From Mariprofundus sp. (lineage in GTDB: Bacteria; Pseudomonadota; Zetaproteobacteria; Mariprofundales; Mariprofundaceae), in the NCBI GenBank assembly GCA_021772775.1, contig JAJFLH010000039.1:1-64000 (forward strand): 64,000 nucleotides of DNA. The letters are read 5' to 3'. The notes under the pieces are model-generated. The model worked only from the letters and a program-made list of their open reading frames with translations. It was not told the DNA's origin and ran no database searches. Of the stretch, positions 36,835 to 46,517 are shown in pieces. The first letter of the stretch is position 1; every line of letters begins with the position of its first letter. Position numbers and translations under genes: made by a program.

Positions 36835-39087
36835 CTACTTGCGTAATCCGTCCAAAAAATCGGCCACCCGTCGCTGTAGCTCATTGCCCTTTTCACTCAA
36901 GCCTGCCGCTACGTTCAACACACCCACAGCAGCCTGTCCGGTCTGCTCTGCTGACTCGGTCACACCACTAATCTCTTCAGAGGCACGATGGGTAGCATCA
37001 GAAGCATATTGCACACTCTGAGAAATCTCATGAGTCGCTGAATTCTGCTCTTCAGTCGCGGCTGAAATAGACTGATTAATCTCATTCATGCGTGAAATGA
37101 TTTCTGAAATATTGCCAATCGCCTTGGCTGCACCATCGCTTTGACTCTGAATTTCACCAATTTTCTCAGAGATTTGCTCCGTAGCTCGTGCCGTCTGATT
37201 AGCCAGCTCTTTCACCTCACCCGCCACCACAGCAAAACCACGACCGGCATCTCCTGCCCTGGCAGCCTCAATGCTGGCATTCAGAGCCAGCAAATTGGTC
37301 TGCTCAGCAATATCGGTAATCACCCGAATCACCTCACCAATCTGTTGAGAGGCTGTAGAGAGTGTACTTACAGTTTCATTGGTTTTATTCGCCTCATCCA
37401 CTGCCTGAGAGGAGATATCCCCTGCTTCATGCACCTGACGGGTAATTTCCGCAATCGAAGCGGACAACTCTTCAGCTGCCGACGCCACCGTCACCACATT
37501 TTGACTGGCTTCCTGTGAACTACCTGCCACAGACTCTGCCTGTGCGGTTGCCTGTTCTGCCATGGCCGAAAGTGACTCTGAAGACTCCTGCATCTGGTTA
37601 CCGAAATCTAAAATTTCACCAACCACAGAGCCGATATTCTGTTCAAAATCATTGGCTAGTTCCTGGCGTACGGTCACATCATGCCACGACACCAGCACCG
37701 ATAGCCAGTTACCCTGAGCATCATCGATAGGATAAGCGGAGAATTCAATATTGCGTCCGGCGGCCTCAAAGCGTGCTGTCATCGGCAAATTGGACCGACT
37801 GGCCAAAATACTACGTTGATGGGCCGGTTTTGCATGGAATATATCAATACATTTACCCACCAGCTCATCTGCACTGCAGGGCAAAAAGGATTGAATACTT
37901 CGAAACAGAGTCACCGCAGATGGATTCATATAAGTGACCGTCAAATCATCCACATTGGCCAGCATCATCGCTTCAGGACTAGCTTCTACCACTCCCTGCA
38001 ACTGGTAAGCGTGGCGCGTGGTCTCTTTGAGTTTATCATATGAGATCACGACTTTTCCGATAGCTCCGGGCACTTGAATATCCAGATCGACAGAGGTATC
38101 ACCATCATCCAGCGCATCCATCGCGGTGCCAATCTGCTCCAACGGCCTGGTCACAGAGCTGGCAATAAACCACAGCAGTACCAACATGCCTACCATCAGC
38201 AGAATAGCCAGACCCCAGAATGTGAATGAGGCAGCGTTATGAATAGAATCTGCCTCTGCGCCCAGCTTATCAAGAAGCTTGCTTAGCTCCGCATCCAAAG
38301 CATCCACCACTGGAGTCACTTTAGCTTTATAGCCCTCTTCAAATCCAGCATGAGTCTCTCGAACTGTCACATAAGCTTTAGCGTAAGCCTGAAAGTCATC
38401 GTCATATTGCTGCAATAGCCTCAGGAGAAAGCGCTGATCCCCCATACTCATGGCTGAAACAGCAACCAGTTCAGAAAAATGCACTACTTCCTTGGCATGT
38501 TTCTGCAGATATTTTTCACTGCCACGCAGCATAAAGTCCTTCTCATATCTACGCATCAGCAGCATGGATACTACCTTTTTGTCACCGCCCAGCTGTTTCA
38601 GTTTAGCTTCAATCTCATGCGCCGAATTGCGTAACTTGCCGCGCAAACCATCTTTTTCCGTCAAACCAAGGTGGATCTTTTCATCTGCAAAATGGTGTGC
38701 ATCAGTATTAAAAGCAAGCAGTGCAGCCCGGCCATCTCCCGCCAGCTGTCGCAAGCTATCGCTCGGCAGTTTTTCACTCAGCATTTTGAATTTTTCCAGA
38801 TTATTCAACTCTAATCGCCCGTAAGCTTCACTTAGCCCATCCGCAGTTTCGAGCATCTGTAACATTTCGATATACTGATTGGAAAGAGAGGTCGCAAGCA
38901 TATCCACCTTCTCCATATGCGCTGCCGCCACATTTTTACGCTGATCCACCTCATCCAAATTGGCCAGTGTCTTCTCATGCACCACGCCCACCAATAAAAT
39001 TGAAAGCAGTACCAATGCACCAATTGCGATCATGCGCTGTGCTACTGTATATTTCTCATGCCACTGCTGTGCCCGTTGAACTGCCAT
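36835..39087 (-). CDS. Methyl-accepting chemotaxis protein with HBM-type sensor and PAS domain
   Basis: 750 aa. TM1 about 18-36; periplasmic helical bimodular (HBM) domain to about 290 with the signature [19 protein letters not shown]2 about 290-312; HAMP; PAS about 365-475; signalling domain with the hairpin tip [23 protein letters not shown] domains are known to bind small organic acids in other MCPs. First gene of the chemotaxis operon, AAGGAGG before ATG 39087. The terminal codons contain a T TTT TTG heptamer. No C-terminal NWETF-like CheR tether is seen. Confidence 0.95.
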   Translation of the reverse strand: MAVQRAQQWHEKYTVAQRMIAIGALVLLSILLVGVVHEKTLANLDEVDQRKNVAAAHMEKVDMLATSLSNQYIEMLQMLETADGLSEAYGRLELNNLEKFKMLSEKLPSDSLRQLAGDGRAALLAFNTDAHHFADEKIHLGLTEKDGLRGKLRNSAHEIEAKLKQLGGDKKVVSMLLMRRYEKDFMLRGSEKYLQKHAKEVVHFSELVAVSAMSMGDQRFLLRLLQQYDDDFQAYAKAYVTVRETHAGFEEGYKAKVTPVVDALDAELSKLLDKLGAEADSIHNAASFTFWGLAILLMVGMLVLLWFIASSVTRPLEQIGTAMDALDDGDTSVDLDIQVPGAIGKVVISYDKLKETTRHAYQLQGVVEASPEAMMLANVDDLTVTYMNPSAVTLFRSIQSFLPCSADELVGKCIDIFHAKPAHQRSILASRSNLPMTARFEAAGRNIEFSAYPIDDAQGNWLSVLVSWHDVTVRQELANDFEQNIGSVVGEILDFGNQMQESSESLSAMAEQATAQAESVAGSSQEASQNVVTVASAAEELSASIAEITRQVHEAGDISSQAVDEANKTNETVSTLSTASQQIGEVIRVITDIAEQTNLLALNASIEAARAGDAGRGFAVVAGEVKELANQTARATEQISEKIGEIQSQSDGAAKAIGNISEIISRMNEINQSISAATEEQNSATHEISQSVQYASDATHRASEEISGVTESAEQTGQAAVGVLNVAAGLSEKGNELQRRVADFLDGLRK
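36853..36859 (-). other. Candidate -1 frameshift heptamer T TTT TTG near the MCP stop
   Basis: In the MCP frame the codons are GAT TTT TTG, six codons before the TAG stop. A -1 slip leads into a frame open for 48 codons up to the giant protein's ATG at 36709, and on through that gene. The pattern is seen; its use is unproven. No downstream stem was checked by computation. Confidence 0.35.
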
Positions 39088-39300
39088 TACCCGCCTCCTT
39101 GCGATTAAAACCGATGATTCACATCCACTTAAGCAAATAGCAGGCCAAGAGATTGTCGTAAAAGCAGATAGAGATCAGAAGAAGCTCATTTGCGGACAGT
39201 TATCACTGTTTGACAAAGCTCAGAGCTGAAAAACATTTTAAACTGGTGAGCACAAATCTAACCACCACCTATGCCAGAACAATCGTATTAAAATGATTGC

Positions 39301-39441
39301 GTCATCGTCGCGAATAGCCTGCTCCCCCCCGCGAAAGCGTGGGGCGAGGATCCTGCACTTCCATGTTAAACGTTGTATTTTAAGGGAGCCTACTGCTCCA
39401 CGTCACGCCTTCGCCGGGGCTTGCACTTCGCGAAGGTGACG
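39301..39441. repeat. Compound palindromic intergenic element
   Basis: Two hairpins: CCCC(C)CGC-GAAA-GCGTGGGG at 39325-39344 and GTCAC(G)CCTTCGC...GCGAAGGTGAC at 39402-39440. The motif CCCGCGAAAGCG recalls REP-like repeats common in proteobacteria. The rest of the 490-base gap upstream of the MCP (39088-39579) holds no gene; the operon promoter should lie in 39088-39300 but I cannot pick it confidently. Confidence 0.6.
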
Positions 39442-39579
39442 AAAAAGTAATTCATTGATAAAGATAAGCGACAAAAATGATACCTATCACTGTGAATAAG
39501 CGTGTAAAAAACTGGATACTAATACTGATCGCCCTGCCAACTACGTAGTTAAATCAAGCGAAAAAAACTTATGGTCGGA

Positions 39580-40539
39580 TTATTTATCTTTATCGCTATC
39601 GACAAGGGGATCCTGCAAGTGTCTGTTTTTCAGGAGATCCCTCCCCCCCATACGCCAGAGAACGATACCACCCGGCAGGGCCGCAATGTGTAGTATAAGC
39701 ACCCAGAGTACGGCCATCGCAGCGGCGGCTTCGGAAGAGCCTCCGAACCAGACGACCAGGCCGACATACCCCGCTTCACGAATACCAAAACCATTAAACG
39801 ACAAGGGCAGAGCTGAGGCCAATGCAACGAGACAGACCATAAAACCATAAACAAACCATGATAGCTCCAAACCAACAGCCATACCTAAAAACACATGGGC
39901 CTGTACTACCAGGAATTGAAATAGCAGAGATACCGGCAGACTCTTCCACCAGGCCATTCGTAAAGCAGGAGTAGTGATCTGCAACGACTTCCAGCCGGAT
40001 ATTTTACCTGATCTTCTGCCGGCCCAACCGGTTGCCAACAGGCGTGGCCACCACCAGGGCGTAGCGCTTATAATTACCAGAAACAGCAGCACCCCCGCAT
40101 TCCATAACAGCACCCACAACAGAGGCAGCTGAAGAAAAAACATGCACAGCGATACAGTTAGCAGTAATCCCAACATGCCATTGAGTCGTTCTAACACAAC
40201 ACTGGCAGCAGCTGGCCAGCCTGCATTTTTACGCCCTCTGGCAAGCAGCCAGCCACGCGCCACATCCCCACCAATAATTGAAGGTAAAAACAGACTTAGA
40301 AACATCCCCAGGAAATAGAGTTGAATTTTTCGTGACAGCTTCACGATTAGACCCAAACCACGTGCCAGCCAGACCCAACGCAATGCCGACAATAACTGCC
40401 CTGCGACCACGCAGAGACAGGCAGCAACAACCAGATCTTTGTCAGCCTCCATTAAAACATCCGCGATACTGCTCAGGTCCAGCGCCCAGAACAGATAGGA
40501 GAGCACTAAGCCTGAAAGGAATATTTTCAACCAGAGCAT
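39580..40539 (-). CDS. LPG_synthase_TM/flippase-like integral membrane protein
   Basis: 319 aa with about eight TM helices. Matches the UPF0104/lysylphosphatidylglycerol synthase TM family: FLGMFLSLFLPSIIGGDVARGWLL, VVLERLNGMLGL and LPLSFNGFGIREAGYV. Family members lie beside glycosyltransferases and are thought to move lipid-linked sugars or aminoacyl lipids. The GT2 gene is 5 bases upstream, so they likely work on one lipid-linked substrate. Confidence 0.85.
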   Translation of the reverse strand: MLWLKIFLSGLVLSYLFWALDLSSIADVLMEADKDLVVAACLCVVAGQLLSALRWVWLARGLGLIVKLSRKIQLYFLGMFLSLFLPSIIGGDVARGWLLARGRKNAGWPAAASVVLERLNGMLGLLLTVSLCMFFLQLPLLWVLLWNAGVLLFLVIISATPWWWPRLLATGWAGRRSGKISGWKSLQITTPALRMAWWKSLPVSLLFQFLVVQAHVFLGMAVGLELSWFVYGFMVCLVALASALPLSFNGFGIREAGYVGLVVWFGGSSEAAAAMAVLWVLILHIAALPGGIVLWRMGGRDLLKNRHLQDPLVDSDKDK

Positions 40540-40544
40540 ATTAT

Positions 40545-41498
40545 TTAAGAATCGCGATCATTATCCTCACGAACATTATAATGTTTACGACCAGTCGCTT
40601 CATAATAGGTGCGCGCCTGCATTTCCAGTATCAGACCGATACCAAACAACAAAATACCCGTCACCACCATCATCGAGCCCAGTAACAACATCGGACGTTC
40701 GGCCAGTTCAGCACCAAACAGCAGTTTATCCATGCTCAACCATAGATCAATAAACAGACCGGACGCCAACGCAATAAGTCCCGCAGGACCAAACAATTGC
40801 AATGGCCGGTCAGTGAAACGCTGGAAAAACACCACCAACATCAAATCAACCAACACACGAATGGTGCGACCAATGCCGTATTTACTTTCACCAAATTGGC
40901 GGGCTCGATGCGAGACAGCCTCTTCCGCCATTCTGGTACCGTACATATCGGCCAAAGCAGGAATAAAACGGTGCTGCTCACCATACAGACGCAGATTTTT
41001 AGCAACTTCGACACGCATCAATTTCATCGGACAACCATAATCATGCATGCGTACTTTGGTGCTGCGACGTATCAAAGCATTGGCAATTTTAGAGGGTAAA
41101 TTACGAGATAAACTGGCATCCTGCCTGTCCTTTCGCCATCCATTGACCATATCGAGATTATCGCGTTTAAGGCGCGCCAGCAACTTGGGAATATCAGCTG
41201 GATCAGTTTGCAAATCACCATCCATATAGACGACAAATTCACCTCGCGCCGCATCGAAACCGGCACTCATGGCAGCCGTCTGTCCAAAGTTACGTCGCAA
41301 TTGCACCAACACGACCCGGTCATCAGCAGCGCGGGATTTTTTAATCGCAGCCACCGTGCCATCTGTCGAGCCATCATCAATCAGGATGAGTTCATAGTCA
41401 TGCTCACTTAACTTATCTGCCACTTCTGCCACCAGCAGCGGAACATTCTCTTCTTCTTCATACAGTGGCACGACAATAGAAATCATTGATTCGATCAT
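40545..41498 (-). CDS. ArnC/DPM1-type glycosyltransferase family 2
   Basis: 317 aa. GT-A domain with VVPLYEEEENV, IDDGSTDGT and the metal-binding MDGDLQTDP, then two C-terminal TM helices as in polyprenyl-phosphate glycosyltransferases (ArnC, GtrB). Start ATG 41498 (MIESMISIV) has GAGGGAG about 9 bases upstream; ATG codons at 41504 and 41525 are too close to, or before, that site. Probably transfers a sugar to undecaprenyl phosphate; the sugar is unknown. Confidence 0.88.
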   Translation of the reverse strand: MIESMISIVVPLYEEEENVPLLVAEVADKLSEHDYELILIDDGSTDGTVAAIKKSRAADDRVVLVQLRRNFGQTAAMSAGFDAARGEFVVYMDGDLQTDPADIPKLLARLKRDNLDMVNGWRKDRQDASLSRNLPSKIANALIRRSTKVRMHDYGCPMKLMRVEVAKNLRLYGEQHRFIPALADMYGTRMAEEAVSHRARQFGESKYGIGRTIRVLVDLMLVVFFQRFTDRPLQLFGPAGLIALASGLFIDLWLSMDKLLFGAELAERPMLLLGSMMVVTGILLFGIGLILEMQARTYYEATGRKHYNVREDNDRDS

Positions 41499-41730
41499 GT
41501 CCATTTTCTCCCTCTTCAACTTCACTGTTCAACCTCGCTCAAAGCCAGACAACTGACCAGCAACAACCATCTGTGGCATACATGATGGCACAATAAGATA
41601 GGCAACAATGGCTTTTAGCAACTCTTCCAAAACCGCCTGCGGAAACAGCAGCGCCTTAGCTGGCAATATGAGTGTAAGCTATGCCAGTACTAGAACTGCT
41701 ACGACAGCTTCAAAACTGTTCAAAAAAGAT

Positions 41731-42036
41731 TTAACCACCCTGAATCATTGGTATAGCAATGCGATTGAGTGTCGCCACCAAAAAATTATCCAGAAACATA
41801 ATAATCAACAACACAATCAAGGGTGAAAAATCGATACCTGAAATATTCGGCACATACTTTCTGACCATAAACAGCAACGGCTCAGACAACTGATTGATAA
41901 TGCGGACGATTGGATTGTATGGATCAGGTGACACCCATGACAACACCGCTCGCGCAATAACAACAATCGTCGCAGTCATAAATATAATATGCAGCACACT
42001 GGACAGTGCTTGCAAAAAATACCCCAATACAAACAC
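41731..42036 (-). CDS. yggT: YggT family membrane protein
   Basis: 101 aa, two hydrophobic blocks, with family motifs ARAVLSWVSPDPYNPIVRII and EPLLFMVRKYVP. GTG start shares its first base with the last base of the proC TAG stop, and AGGAG lies within the proC end, so translation is coupled. YggT proteins have been linked to osmotic tolerance and cell division; the exact role is open. Confidence 0.9.
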   Translation of the reverse strand: MFVLGYFLQALSSVLHIIFMTATIVVIARAVLSWVSPDPYNPIVRIINQLSEPLLFMVRKYVPNISGIDFSPLIVLLIIMFLDNFLVATLNRIAIPMIQGG

Positions 42037-42836
42037 TAACTGAGCTCCTGAGACCGTTTGCTGGCAGCAACAACTGCCTTACGAACAGCTCCAGGCACAC
42101 CCATATCATACATGGTATCAAGCGCAGCCTGAGTTGTACCACCGGGACTGGTCACCTGATGACGCAGCTCCTCAGCGGAACGGCCACTCTCCACCAACAT
42201 CTTGCCTGCCCCAAACACTGTCTGTGCCGCCAATTTAGCCGCCACCTCACTCTCCAGACCTAGCTTTTCACCAGTGGCCTGCATCACTTCAGCCATCAAA
42301 AAGAGATATGCTGGACCACTGCCCGACACCGCTGTTACAGCATGCATCAGCTGCTCTTCATTCACACGCAACGATTCACCACATGAATTCAAGACATATT
42401 CAGTCCGCAGTTTGTGCATTTCATCTGCATTACTGAATAGCACCGACATGCCAGCTCCCAGCAAAGCCGGCGTATTGGGCATCACGCGTACGACATTGGC
42501 ACTTACGCCTAACCATTCATGCAAGGATTTCGTCGTCAAGCCAGCAGCAATACTGATCACACTTGCATCGGCCTTCATATGTTCAGACAGCCCTTCCAAC
42601 GCAGCCTGCATCTGCTGCGGCTTGACGCCTAAGATCAGAACATCTGCATGCTGAACCGCATCAGTATTACTCGCCACGCAGTTCACGCCATACTCACTGC
42701 TGAGATAATCACGCCTTGCCTGCTTTAATTCAGATACCGTAATCTGACTTGCCTGATGACCGGAACCGCGAACACCTGCGATCAAAGCTTCGGCCATATT
42801 GCCGCCACCGATAAATGCTATATTTAGCTCTTGCAT
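42036..42836 (-). CDS. proC: Pyrroline-5-carboxylate reductase
   Basis: 266 aa. N-terminal dinucleotide fold IAFIGGGNMAEALIAG; C-terminal dimerisation motif TAVSGSGPAYLFLMAEVM and QVTSPGGTTQAAL. Final step of proline synthesis using NAD(P)H. Middle of yggS-proC-yggT, an order common in proteobacteria. Confidence 0.96.
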   Translation of the reverse strand: MQELNIAFIGGGNMAEALIAGVRGSGHQASQITVSELKQARRDYLSSEYGVNCVASNTDAVQHADVLILGVKPQQMQAALEGLSEHMKADASVISIAAGLTTKSLHEWLGVSANVVRVMPNTPALLGAGMSVLFSNADEMHKLRTEYVLNSCGESLRVNEEQLMHAVTAVSGSGPAYLFLMAEVMQATGEKLGLESEVAAKLAAQTVFGAGKMLVESGRSAEELRHQVTSPGGTTQAALDTMYDMGVPGAVRKAVVAASKRSQELS

Positions 42837-42863
42837 ATGTTATTTCGCCTCATTTTACTCATT

Positions 42864-43556
42864 TTATGATTCTTGATTTCGAACATCCCAATCGCCAAAT
42901 AGCGTTGAACCCAGTCGAACCATTGTTGAACCCTCTGCCACCGCAATCTGATAATCACCACTCATACCGATGCATAACTCAAGTGGATCAGTGCCAGCCA
43001 GCCTTCCATCCAATAGCCCATCCCGCAAGTCTGACAAATAACGAAATGCTGCTGCGGCATCACGACCTTGCGGGGCCATGCACATCAACCCAATCACTTT
43101 TAGCCCTTCTATTTGAGTCACTGCCGCCACAAACGCTGGCAATGCCTCCGGTTGAATACCCCGCTGATTCGGCACATCGGCAATATTCACCTGAATCAAC
43201 AGAGGCAAGGCTGAATCCTCTGCCGTAACACCTTCAGCAATAGCTTTTTCTCTCACAAAGCGCGCAACAGCTTCAGCCATTTCCAGATTATCACAGCTGT
43301 GCCACATGCTTGCATATCGCCCAATATATTTTGCTTTATTCTTCTGCACCGGGCCAATCATATGCCATTCACATTCAGGCCACTGCCGAGCTCGATCACG
43401 CAAGTGTTGCGCTCGTGATTCACCAAAGCATTTTTGACCGGCATCTATCAATGTTTGCACCGCTTCATCCGGCGCATATTTACTCACAGCCAGCAACTTC
43501 ACATCAGCGCTGCCAAGCTCCTTTTGCAGCGCATGCCAGCGCTCAAGCAACGCCAT
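42864..43556 (-). CDS. yggS: YggS/PLPBP pyridoxal-phosphate homeostasis protein
   Basis: 230 aa. PLP-binding Lys in VKLLAVSKYAP, then WHMIGPVQKNKAKYI, LIQVNIA and MSGDYQIAVAEGSTMVRLGS. Single-domain alanine-racemase fold without racemase activity; keeps free PLP in balance. I use ATG 43556, overlapping the recR stop (TGATG); a GTG one codon earlier is possible. Confidence 0.95.
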   Translation of the reverse strand: MALLERWHALQKELGSADVKLLAVSKYAPDEAVQTLIDAGQKCFGESRAQHLRDRARQWPECEWHMIGPVQKNKAKYIGRYASMWHSCDNLEMAEAVARFVREKAIAEGVTAEDSALPLLIQVNIADVPNQRGIQPEALPAFVAAVTQIEGLKVIGLMCMAPQGRDAAAAFRYLSDLRDGLLDGRLAGTDPLELCIGMSGDYQIAVAEGSTMVRLGSTLFGDWDVRNQES

Positions 43557-44206
43557 CACAGCCCTACTCTATCCCATGAAATACGCTGATCTACGGCTCT
43601 GCTCAATGTATGTTCATCGAGATATTCCAATTCACCACCTTCAGGTACACCACGCGCAATGCGTGAAACCTTCAGCTTATGCTGTTGACCACCTTCAGAG
43701 TGATCACGATCTTCATGATAACGATTCGCGAGATAATGTGCTGTCGCTTCACCATCAACCGTCGCACTGGTCGCCATGATAAGTTCAGCAACACCCTCTA
43801 CAACACGTTGATCCAGCGCCACCAAATTCAATTGTTCCGGACCTATACCATCAATCGGGCTCAAGCGTCCGTGCAACACATGATAAACACCGCGATAGCC
43901 ATGACCGCGCTCCATCATCAACACATCAACCGGCTGCTCCACCAAACAGACAGTAGTCGCATCACGCCGCGTATCATCACAAAACTGACAACGTCCCTGC
44001 TCTGCAAAACAGCCACATACATCACAAAAGCCAACCTGTTCATGCAATACCGTCAAAGCTTCAGCCAGTTGTGTTGCATCGGATGCTGGTCTTGAGAGCA
44101 AATTCAGACTCAACCTCATTGCCGTTTTGGGACCGACACCGGGCAGAGATGACAATATTTCAATCACTCTGCCCAAAGGTGCAGGTACACCCGGCAGATG
44201 AATCAA
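43556..44206 (-). CDS. recR: Recombination mediator RecR
   Basis: 216 aa, somewhat longer than the usual 200. Helix-hairpin LPGVGPKTAMRL, four-Cys zinc finger CDVCGC...CQFCDD, Toprim domain with CLVEQPVDVLMMER and YHVLHGRLSPIDGIGP. Acts with RecF/RecO to load RecA at gaps. In the conserved dnaX-ybaB-recR cluster; overlaps ybaB by 4 bases. Confidence 0.96.
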   Translation of the reverse strand: MIHLPGVPAPLGRVIEILSSLPGVGPKTAMRLSLNLLSRPASDATQLAEALTVLHEQVGFCDVCGCFAEQGRCQFCDDTRRDATTVCLVEQPVDVLMMERGHGYRGVYHVLHGRLSPIDGIGPEQLNLVALDQRVVEGVAELIMATSATVDGEATAHYLANRYHEDRDHSEGGQQHKLKVSRIARGVPEGGELEYLDEHTLSRAVDQRISWDRVGL

Positions 44207-44517
44207 AGAGAGAAACCCGGAGGTAGAGGCATACCCGCCATTAAACCTTTCTGCTTATCCTTTTGCATATCGGCCACTTTCTGAGCCGCCTGATTGACGG
44301 CAGCAGCCATCAAGTCTTCAATCAAACCTTTGTCCTGCTCTTCCCACAACGAAGCATCAATATCAACTTTGCGCACCATCTGATCGCCTGTCATCAATAC
44401 TTTGACCATGCCGCCGCCAGCTTCTCCGTACACTTCCATATTCGCCATTTCAGCCTGCATCTCTTTCATATCTTCCTGCATCTTCTTGGCTTGCTGCATC
44501 ATTTTTCCAATATTCAT
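44203..44517 (-). CDS. ybaB: YbaB/EbfC nucleoid-associated protein
   Basis: 104 aa with the family's N-terminal coiled helix rich in Met/Gln/Lys (MMQQAKKMQEDMKEMQAEMA) and the beta motif VKVLMTGDQMVRKVDI. Binds DNA. AGGAGAGG precedes ATG 44517. Conserved place between dnaX and recR. Confidence 0.95.
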   Translation of the reverse strand: MNIGKMMQQAKKMQEDMKEMQAEMANMEVYGEAGGGMVKVLMTGDQMVRKVDIDASLWEEQDKGLIEDLMAAAVNQAAQKVADMQKDKQKGLMAGMPLPPGFSL

Positions 44518-44550
44518 TTACCTCTCCTGATAAAGCCCTTAATAATCCCT

Positions 44551-44635
44551 CACCGCAGAGTATACAAAGGTACGCAGAGTAAAATATTCAAGTCCCAGTA
44601 TCATTTGGTGACTCGACTCTGCATCCTCTGTGGTG
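44551..44635. repeat. Dispersed palindromic element, copy 2
   Basis: Left arm CACCGCAGAG...GCAGAGT and right arm, inverted, CACCACAGAG...GCAGAGT. Related to the palindrome at 22375-22443 by its ACCGCA-AG/GCAGAG blocks. It sits between ybaB and dnaX in a transcribed cluster. Confidence 0.65.
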
Positions 44636-44653
44636 AAAATGAGTAACGCTCTC

Positions 44654-46348
44654 TTACTCCATTTTATCTGATACGCCTGCCGGCAATGTTTTAATCAATT
44701 TGGCGTCCATTTCCTGCATCAATGCCTGCACATGGGGATCATCTTCAGCCCCCTTACGCAGACGAGCTTCTTCATACTTAACCTGCTTAGCCCGCTCTTC
44801 TGACAGCGATGCACCCTGATGCTGCTGACGTGATTCCCACAACACCTCACGCCCCAGCCACTCGGCAAAGGCCATGCGATCCGATGCAGAGATGACATTC
44901 TCCTCATATTTAGTCAAACCAAGGCGCACTCGTTTCTCGCTAAACTCACCGCAAACCACATTATCCAACCTGGCCGACAAGCCCGGCTTCACTAGCCCAA
45001 AGGCTTCTACCGCCTGTTTCCATGTGGTGAATCTATTAGCATCCGGCGCACCTGTCTGATGCAATGGTAAATTATCACTCAGCTCTATTTCTTCAGCAGC
45101 AATTGTTTTTTCTACAGGTTTTATCTCGGCTGCCGCTTTTTCAACAGGTTGAGCCTCAACAACTGCCTCTCTGTTTTCTTTAATATCTTTGAACTGCGGT
45201 GGGACATGCGGTTCCGAATGAGCATCTTGGACTAAAGCGTCAGCAACTGCCTCCACATTAGAAATGGCATTCAAACCGCACAAACGCATCAACACCATCT
45301 CGGCACCCATACGCTCATCCACCAGTGCCAAATCACGAATACCTTGCAGCAACACCTGATAACGCAAATCCAACCCCTGAGCCGTCAACCGACTGTGCTG
45401 CTGGTCCAACCACTGACGATGCTCCGCATCAATCTCTGCATTCAACAAACCACTATCGGCCTGCAAACAGGCCAACTGATGCCATAAACGACTTAGCTCT
45501 TCGAGCAGACTGCGTGGCCCATAACCACTTCCAACAGCAGCACGAAAACGCTGCACCGCCATCGCCGCATCGGCTGCAAACAGAGCCTCCGACAATGATC
45601 GATTCAGAGCATACCCCACCAAACCCAGAGCAGACATCACATCGCTCGCTTTCAAATGTTCACGCGAAAATGCCAACACCCGCTCAGCCAACGACAACGC
45701 ATCACGTACACTGCCATCAGCAGCCTGTGCAATCGCAGCAAGAGCATCATCATCAGCACGAATCGATTCTGCATTGAATACATGCTTGAGATATCCACTG
45801 ATCTCACCTTGAGCCAAACGACGCAGATCAAAACGCTGGCAACGCGAACGTACGGTCACAGGCAACTTATCTGATTCCGTTGTCGCCAAAATGAACAACA
45901 CGTGTGCAGGTGGCTCTTCGAGTGTTTTTAACAGCGCATTGAAGGCACTCTTCGACAACATATGGGCTTCATCAATAATATAAACTTTGGTTTTTAGCGT
46001 CGTTGGTGGATAACGCACGCCATCAAGAATTTCACGCACATCATCAACACCGGTATGGCTGGCTGCATCCATCTCCTGCACATCCAGGTTAGCACCATCA
46101 GCGATACTCAGGCAGGCCGAACACTCACCACAAGGCTCTCCTGTTGAAGAGTCTTCACAGTTCACCGCCATCGCCATCAAGCGCGCAATGGTTGTTTTAC
46201 CCACCCCGCGAATACCACAAAGTAGGTAGGCATGCGCCAGATTACCGCTAAGCAGAGCATTTTTAAGGGTGCGAACCACCACATCCTGACCCACAAGATC
46301 AGCGAATTTCTGCGGTCGCCAGCGCCGCGCTAGTACCAAATAAGACAT
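44654..46348 (-). CDS. dnaX: DNA polymerase III subunit gamma/tau
   Basis: 564 aa. Walker A GIRGVGKTT, zinc module CEDSSTGEPCGECSAC, DEAHMLSK, sensor ATTESDKLP and SRC arginine finger. Domain III follows and then a Glu/Val-rich linker and tau-like C-terminus, shorter than E. coli tau. I did not establish whether a gamma product is made by frameshift. Clamp-loader ATPase of the replisome. Confidence 0.95.
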   Translation of the reverse strand: MSYLVLARRWRPQKFADLVGQDVVVRTLKNALLSGNLAHAYLLCGIRGVGKTTIARLMAMAVNCEDSSTGEPCGECSACLSIADGANLDVQEMDAASHTGVDDVREILDGVRYPPTTLKTKVYIIDEAHMLSKSAFNALLKTLEEPPAHVLFILATTESDKLPVTVRSRCQRFDLRRLAQGEISGYLKHVFNAESIRADDDALAAIAQAADGSVRDALSLAERVLAFSREHLKASDVMSALGLVGYALNRSLSEALFAADAAMAVQRFRAAVGSGYGPRSLLEELSRLWHQLACLQADSGLLNAEIDAEHRQWLDQQHSRLTAQGLDLRYQVLLQGIRDLALVDERMGAEMVLMRLCGLNAISNVEAVADALVQDAHSEPHVPPQFKDIKENREAVVEAQPVEKAAAEIKPVEKTIAAEEIELSDNLPLHQTGAPDANRFTTWKQAVEAFGLVKPGLSARLDNVVCGEFSEKRVRLGLTKYEENVISASDRMAFAEWLGREVLWESRQQHQGASLSEERAKQVKYEEARLRKGAEDDPHVQALMQEMDAKLIKTLPAGVSDKME

Positions 46349-46517
46349 GCGAGCACTCTACGGCTTGCCTTCTGCCACGCAACGACTGTGACAAGCTTAA
46401 CTGCTAGTATTGCTCAAATGAGTCCTGATCTATTCATATAATGGCATGAGTTAGCTACACTGCGCGCCGTTGAGAAATGCAGTCTCATCTAGCCCGACGA
46501 CCACAAATGAGGAACAC

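Noticed and set aside
41608-41826. Plus-strand frame of 72 codons between yggT and the glycosyltransferase
   Set aside because: Overlaps the 3' end of yggT in antisense, no ribosome-binding site, no family resemblance.
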